This document shows, piece after piece, positions 4,166 through 5,523 of a stretch of 5,523 nucleotides of DNA; position 1 is the first letter of the stretch; each line of letters starts with the position of its first letter. The notes below the pieces were generated by a model. That model was not told the origin of the DNA, did no database searches, and saw only the letters and a list, made by a program, of their open reading frames with translations. The stretch is from Fidelibacterota bacterium. Lineage in GTDB: Bacteria; Fidelibacterota; Fidelibacteria; Fidelibacterales; Fidelibacteraceae. Location of the stretch: the NCBI GenBank assembly GCA_030629925.1, contig DAOVOB010000094.1:1-5523 (forward strand), given 5' to 3'. The translations under genes were made by a program, and so were the position numbers.

Positions 4166-5182
4166 ATGAAATTATCAGAACAAAAATATGCCAAATACGC
4201 TCTATGTAAAGAGATGCTGGAAACAGTGGATGTTATCCGCAACTTTAAAACAAAAGATCTCAGCAAGGCAGTTGAATCTTTGAAAACAACAGGTAAACTA
4301 TTTATGACAGGCGAAGGTTCATCGCGAATTTTCCCTGCAAAACATACGATCAACCTGATCCAGAAAAACGGTTTTGGCATTACCGCCTATACGGAAGGCT
4401 CACGTCAGGCTGCTGAACTAAAATTGAAAGAATTTACTATTTTCGGTGCTTCAAATTCAGGTAAGACCAAAGAAGTGATCTCTCTTTTTAAGAATAAAGA
4501 AGCTGCAGGCAAATTTGCCTTGATCGCACATGAGGATACACCTCTTGGAGCTATCTCCGATGATGAATTTATATTAAATTGCGGAAATGAAGATGCTGTT
4601 GCAGCGACTAAATCCGTTATTGAACAGGCACTTTTCTATCATCAATTAATGAAAACCTTTATTGGTGCTTCTGCAGACCCATGTTCAGCTACCGTGGATG
4701 AATTGGCTGATAAATCTAAAGAAGTACTTGAGATGGAAATTGATCCTGAATTGATAGCAGCCATTTCTAAAGCTGATGTTATTTATTTTGCCGGTCGTAA
4801 TGTAGGTGTTGCGGAAGAAGCCGCACTGAAAACAAATGAAATTACCCGCAAAAAATCAGCTTATCTTGAAGGAACTTACGCAGTACATGGTATTGAAGAA
4901 GTGATGACAGAAAATGAAGTCGTGATCTTGGTCGATCCGTACAAAGAAGAAGAAGAAAAGTTCAAAGAAGTTTTGGTTGATGGGGTAGGTATGAAAGTAA
5001 TCGCCATTTCTGATCATGATACCATGTTCCCGACCATTAAAATTCCTTCAATGGGCTGCCATGATGCATATTTGCAGTTACAAGCTTGTTGGAATGTTCT
5101 AGTTGAAGTGGGTATCGCATGTGGTGTTGATCTTGATCATCCGACCCGCGCACGAAAAGTCGGAAATGAGTTTATAGGATAA
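4166..5182 (+). CDS. Double SIS-domain sugar-phosphate isomerase/deaminase, GlmS-isomerase-like
   Basis: A 338-residue cytoplasmic protein with two SIS (sugar isomerase) domains, about 40-165 and 195-320, and no N-terminal amidotransferase domain. Domain 1 has MTGEGSSR (47-54) and SNSGKTKE (96-103), the usual sugar-phosphate-binding Ser/Thr loops, then AVAATKS (144-150), like the ASTKA segment of GlmS. Domain 2 has AGRNVGVAEEAALKTNEI (209-226). Aligned by eye to E. coli GlmS, Lys222, Glu225, His241 and Lys331 fall on Lys485, Glu488, His504 and Lys603, with the same Glu-to-His spacing of 16. The isomerisation machinery thus looks intact. Without a glutaminase domain to supply ammonia, such proteins typically run as amino-sugar-6-phosphate deaminases (GlmD, AgaS, FrlB types). 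ATG with AAGGAA at 4154-4159. Probably cotranscribed with the PFK-type gene. The exact sugar (glucosamine, galactosamine, fructosamine derivative) is undetermined. Confidence 0.9.
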   Translation: MKLSEQKYAKYALCKEMLETVDVIRNFKTKDLSKAVESLKTTGKLFMTGEGSSRIFPAKHTINLIQKNGFGITAYTEGSRQAAELKLKEFTIFGASNSGKTKEVISLFKNKEAAGKFALIAHEDTPLGAISDDEFILNCGNEDAVAATKSVIEQALFYHQLMKTFIGASADPCSATVDELADKSKEVLEMEIDPELIAAISKADVIYFAGRNVGVAEEAALKTNEITRKKSAYLEGTYAVHGIEEVMTENEVVILVDPYKEEEEKFKEVLVDGVGMKVIAISDHDTMFPTIKIPSMGCHDAYLQLQACWNVLVEVGIACGVDLDHPTRARKVGNEFIG

Positions 5183-5384
5183 GAAGATAGTAGTTAGTAG
5201 CCAGTAGATAGAAGCAAGAAGGAAGAAGCTGGAAGATAGGAGGGTAAGAGAATTGGTTAAATGAATCGTTATAAGTTTTAAAATCAAAGTTTTTTACTTT
5301 TTACTTATAACTTAACTTTTGCCTTTATCCTTTTGCCCTTTGCCTTACAATATGAAAAAAATAAATAAACATAAAGGAAAACTA
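5183..5384. other. Simple-sequence spacer before the kinase gene
   Basis: No gene. First comes a purine-rich run with repeated AGTAG (5183-5250), which read on the other strand resembles the CTACT/CTTCTGG text at 469-500 and 712-754. Then a weak inverted repeat GTTATAAGT (5268-5276) with ACTTATAAC (5303-5311), separated by 26 bases. Then a TTTTGCC-type tract (5316-5346) like the one at 819-850. No T-run-bearing hairpin follows the SIS gene, so I cannot place a terminator. Confidence 0.7.
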
Positions 5385-5523
5385 ATGAAGTATTACGTAG
5401 GTATTGATTTTGGTGGTACAAATATGAAAATAGGTATTATCAATGAAGAAGGATCAATTATCATTAAAAATTCGTGTGTAACTGATCCAAATAAAAGCGG
5501 TGATGATATTATAAAACATATTG
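5385..5523 (+). CDS. ROK-family sugar kinase, N-terminal 46 codons only (cut by window end)
   Basis: The visible part begins MKYYVGIDFGGTNMKIGI (1-18) and continues to NEEG (20-23). Asp8 and the GGTN that follows form the phosphate-1 loop of the ASKHA kinase fold, and the pattern GIDFGGT is typical of ROK glucokinases and related N-acetylhexosamine or glucosamine kinases. The ATG is preceded by AAGGAAA (5374-5380). The reading frame is open to the last base. The ROK zinc-binding Cys cluster and sugar-binding Glu and His lie beyond the window, so specificity cannot be judged and a ROK repressor is not excluded, though such repressors usually carry a helix-turn-helix before this motif, which is absent. 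The gene lies 202 bp after the SIS gene, same strand. By context it could phosphorylate the free sugar whose phosphate the SIS and PFK-type proteins use. Confidence 0.85.
   Translation, partial: MKYYVGIDFGGTNMKIGIINEEGSIIIKNSCVTDPNKSGDDIIKHI

Noticed and set aside
3919..4380. 153-codon open frame on the - strand
   Set aside because: It lies antisense to the well-conserved end of the PFK-type gene and the start of the SIS gene. It is a shadow frame.
5268..5311. Inverted repeat GTTATAAGT/ACTTATAAC as terminator of the SIS gene
   Set aside because: The stem is only 9 bp of mostly A-T pairs with a 26-base loop and no T-run after it, in very AT-rich sequence.

Overview
The window is a 5.5-kb piece of an AT-rich bacterial chromosome. 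All genes lie on the + strand, and the spacers are unusually full of repeats. Ribosome binding sites are of the AGGAG type. I cannot name the organism. Dispersed palindromic units of the form GTCAT...ATCTC, together with spacers of runs such as TTTTGCC and CTTCTGG, resemble what I recall from anaerobic candidate phyla (Cloacimonadota or Marinimicrobia type) and some Bacteroidota. This is a weak guess.

Layout. Positions 1-1039 hold no convincing gene. They contain two copies of a repeat of about 168 bp with strong palindromes, two dispersed palindromic units inside a duplicated module, and low-complexity pyrimidine-rich text. Next come a PIG-L-type metal-dependent deacetylase (1040-1837), an intrinsic terminator whose T-run touches the next ribosome binding site, and a glutamine-amidotransferase-fold protein without a visible nucleophile (1895-2674, TTG start). 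An inverted pair of dispersed palindromic units follows (2682-2825). Then come a phosphofructokinase-family protein with diphosphate-type signatures (2942-4144), a GlmS-like double SIS-domain protein 21 bp further on (4166-5182), a simple-sequence spacer, and the first 46 codons of a ROK-family sugar kinase that runs off the window (5385-5523).

How the genes could work together (inference). A PIG-L deacetylase, a ROK kinase, a SIS isomerase/deaminase and a PFK-type phosphotransferase are the parts expected for catabolism of an N-acetylated amino sugar: deacetylate, phosphorylate, isomerise with deamination, phosphorylate again. Archaeal chitin degradation uses a comparable PIG-L deacetylase plus SIS-type deaminase. 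No transporter, hydrolase or aldolase is visible, so the substrate is unknown. The PFK-family protein appears to lack the usual sugar-phosphate-binding Arg, so its substrate may not be fructose 6-phosphate.

The most interesting non-coding signal is the dispersed unit. Its four copies share GTCAT and ATCTC ends, and the three bases next to these ends differ between copies but remain complementary. This looks like compensatory change in a conserved hairpin that carries variable inner segments.
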